Source: Bombus terrestris
Taxonomy: Eukaryota > Arthropoda > Insecta > Hymenoptera > Apidae
Reading direction: 5' to 3'
Assembly: GCF_910591885.1 (NCBI RefSeq)
Contig: NC_063283.1
Location: 10,959,001-11,023,000 of the forward strand
DNA: 64,000 nt
In this document: positions 63,415 to 64,000 of the stretch, in pieces
How positions within the stretch are numbered: position 1 is the first letter of the stretch
Layout of the letters: each line of letters begins with the position of its first letter
Program-made: the position numbers and the translations under genes
Notes under the pieces: model-generated
The model's database searches: none
Told to the model about the DNA's origin: nothing
Seen by the model: only the letters and a program-made list of their open reading frames with translations

Positions 63415-64000
63415 GTTTATATCTCACTCAGTCATTTATATTCATAAATAAAGTAATTATATAATGCACAGGCTGCTTCGCATAAATTGAACATTTATAA
63501 TAACTCTTACTATCGAAGATGATACAAAATGACGAAGAGGATAAAGAAAAATGTCGATAACTGGAATAAACTTTCTCTCTGCTCTTATCAATATCGTTAG
63601 ACGCGTATCTTCCAGCTACATATATACACTTTTTCTTATCCTTAAAAATAGTGGAATTAATTCAAATGCCCAATTTAAGCGAGACATCCTGCACATAAAT
63701 ACATATAGTAATCATATAGAGGATATTGCCAAACAAGAAGGGGATATTTATAGGGTTAGTTCTAGATATCAAAGCTGGTAAAAAAAAGTTTATGCATAAA
63801 ACTGTAATTTTTTACAATAGATAAATTCGTGAAAGTAGGACTTCATCGTTTATTTATATACGAATATATGAAATAAAACATTGATATCATTCTGTTTCCA
63901 TCTTCGAATCTACCATTTTGTAAAACTTTCCAAGATTTTTCACATAACATAAAAAATAAACGAGAATAGCGTTGGCGTCAATGTACGATTCAAATAAAGA
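63415..64000 (+). other. Start of attractin intron 11, window edge
   Basis: After the donor at 63415 the frame soon meets a stop, and no exon for the rest of the cytoplasmic tail can be recognised before the window ends. The DNA is AT-rich with short chance reading frames. Confidence 0.5.

Noticed and set aside
1..64000. tRNA, rRNA, CRISPR array or bacterial operon features
   Set aside because: I scanned for tRNA B-box words, direct-repeat arrays and operon-like gene packing and saw none; a covariance-model search was not possible.

Overview
This window is eukaryotic and reads as insect nuclear DNA, most likely an aculeate hymenopteran such as a bee. The intergenic and intronic DNA is AT-rich, many introns are short (about 60-350 bp), the splice sites are GT-AG, and the exons encode animal-specific families including an HR96-type nuclear receptor, attractin/Distracted and an SLP-76/BLNK-type adaptor. 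The order assignment is inference from composition and gene style, not from a database match.

Layout: 1-10249 holds no gene I can support, only repeats and a few GC-richer islands. 10250-16519 (+) is a complete 23-exon RRP12-like ribosome-biogenesis gene (1297 aa); one intron is almost filled by a piggyBac-like element. Tail to tail with it, 17058-18082 (-) is a glutaredoxin-3 gene whose true start lies in a 50-nt first exon. Head to head with that, 19736-29485 (+) is a 10-exon SAM plus SH2 adaptor (617 aa) with a candidate internal promoter and alternative first exon. 32347-35607 (+) is Hr96 (776 aa). 37379-40736 (-) is N-acetylglucosamine kinase (404 aa, with an unusual basic N-terminal extension). 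41827-63414 (+) is the first 1208 codons of attractin/Distracted; it has a 14.3-kb first intron and continues past the right edge.

The neighbours do not form a pathway. They are housekeeping genes (RRP12, GLRX3, NAGK) mixed with signalling genes (adaptor, Hr96, attractin). Two gene pairs are divergent (GLRX3/adaptor and NAGK/attractin), and two are convergent (RRP12/GLRX3, whose poly(A) signals are about 40 bp apart, and Hr96/NAGK).

I found no wholly new system. The best leads are the piggyBac insertion that accounts for a whole intron, the apparent lack of the C-type lectin domain in attractin, the YxN motif array and alternative start region of the adaptor, the basic NAGK extension, and a large diverged inverted repeat at 5.0-5.7 kb. 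Exon models were built by hand from reading-frame phase, splice consensus and remembered family similarity, with no RNA evidence.
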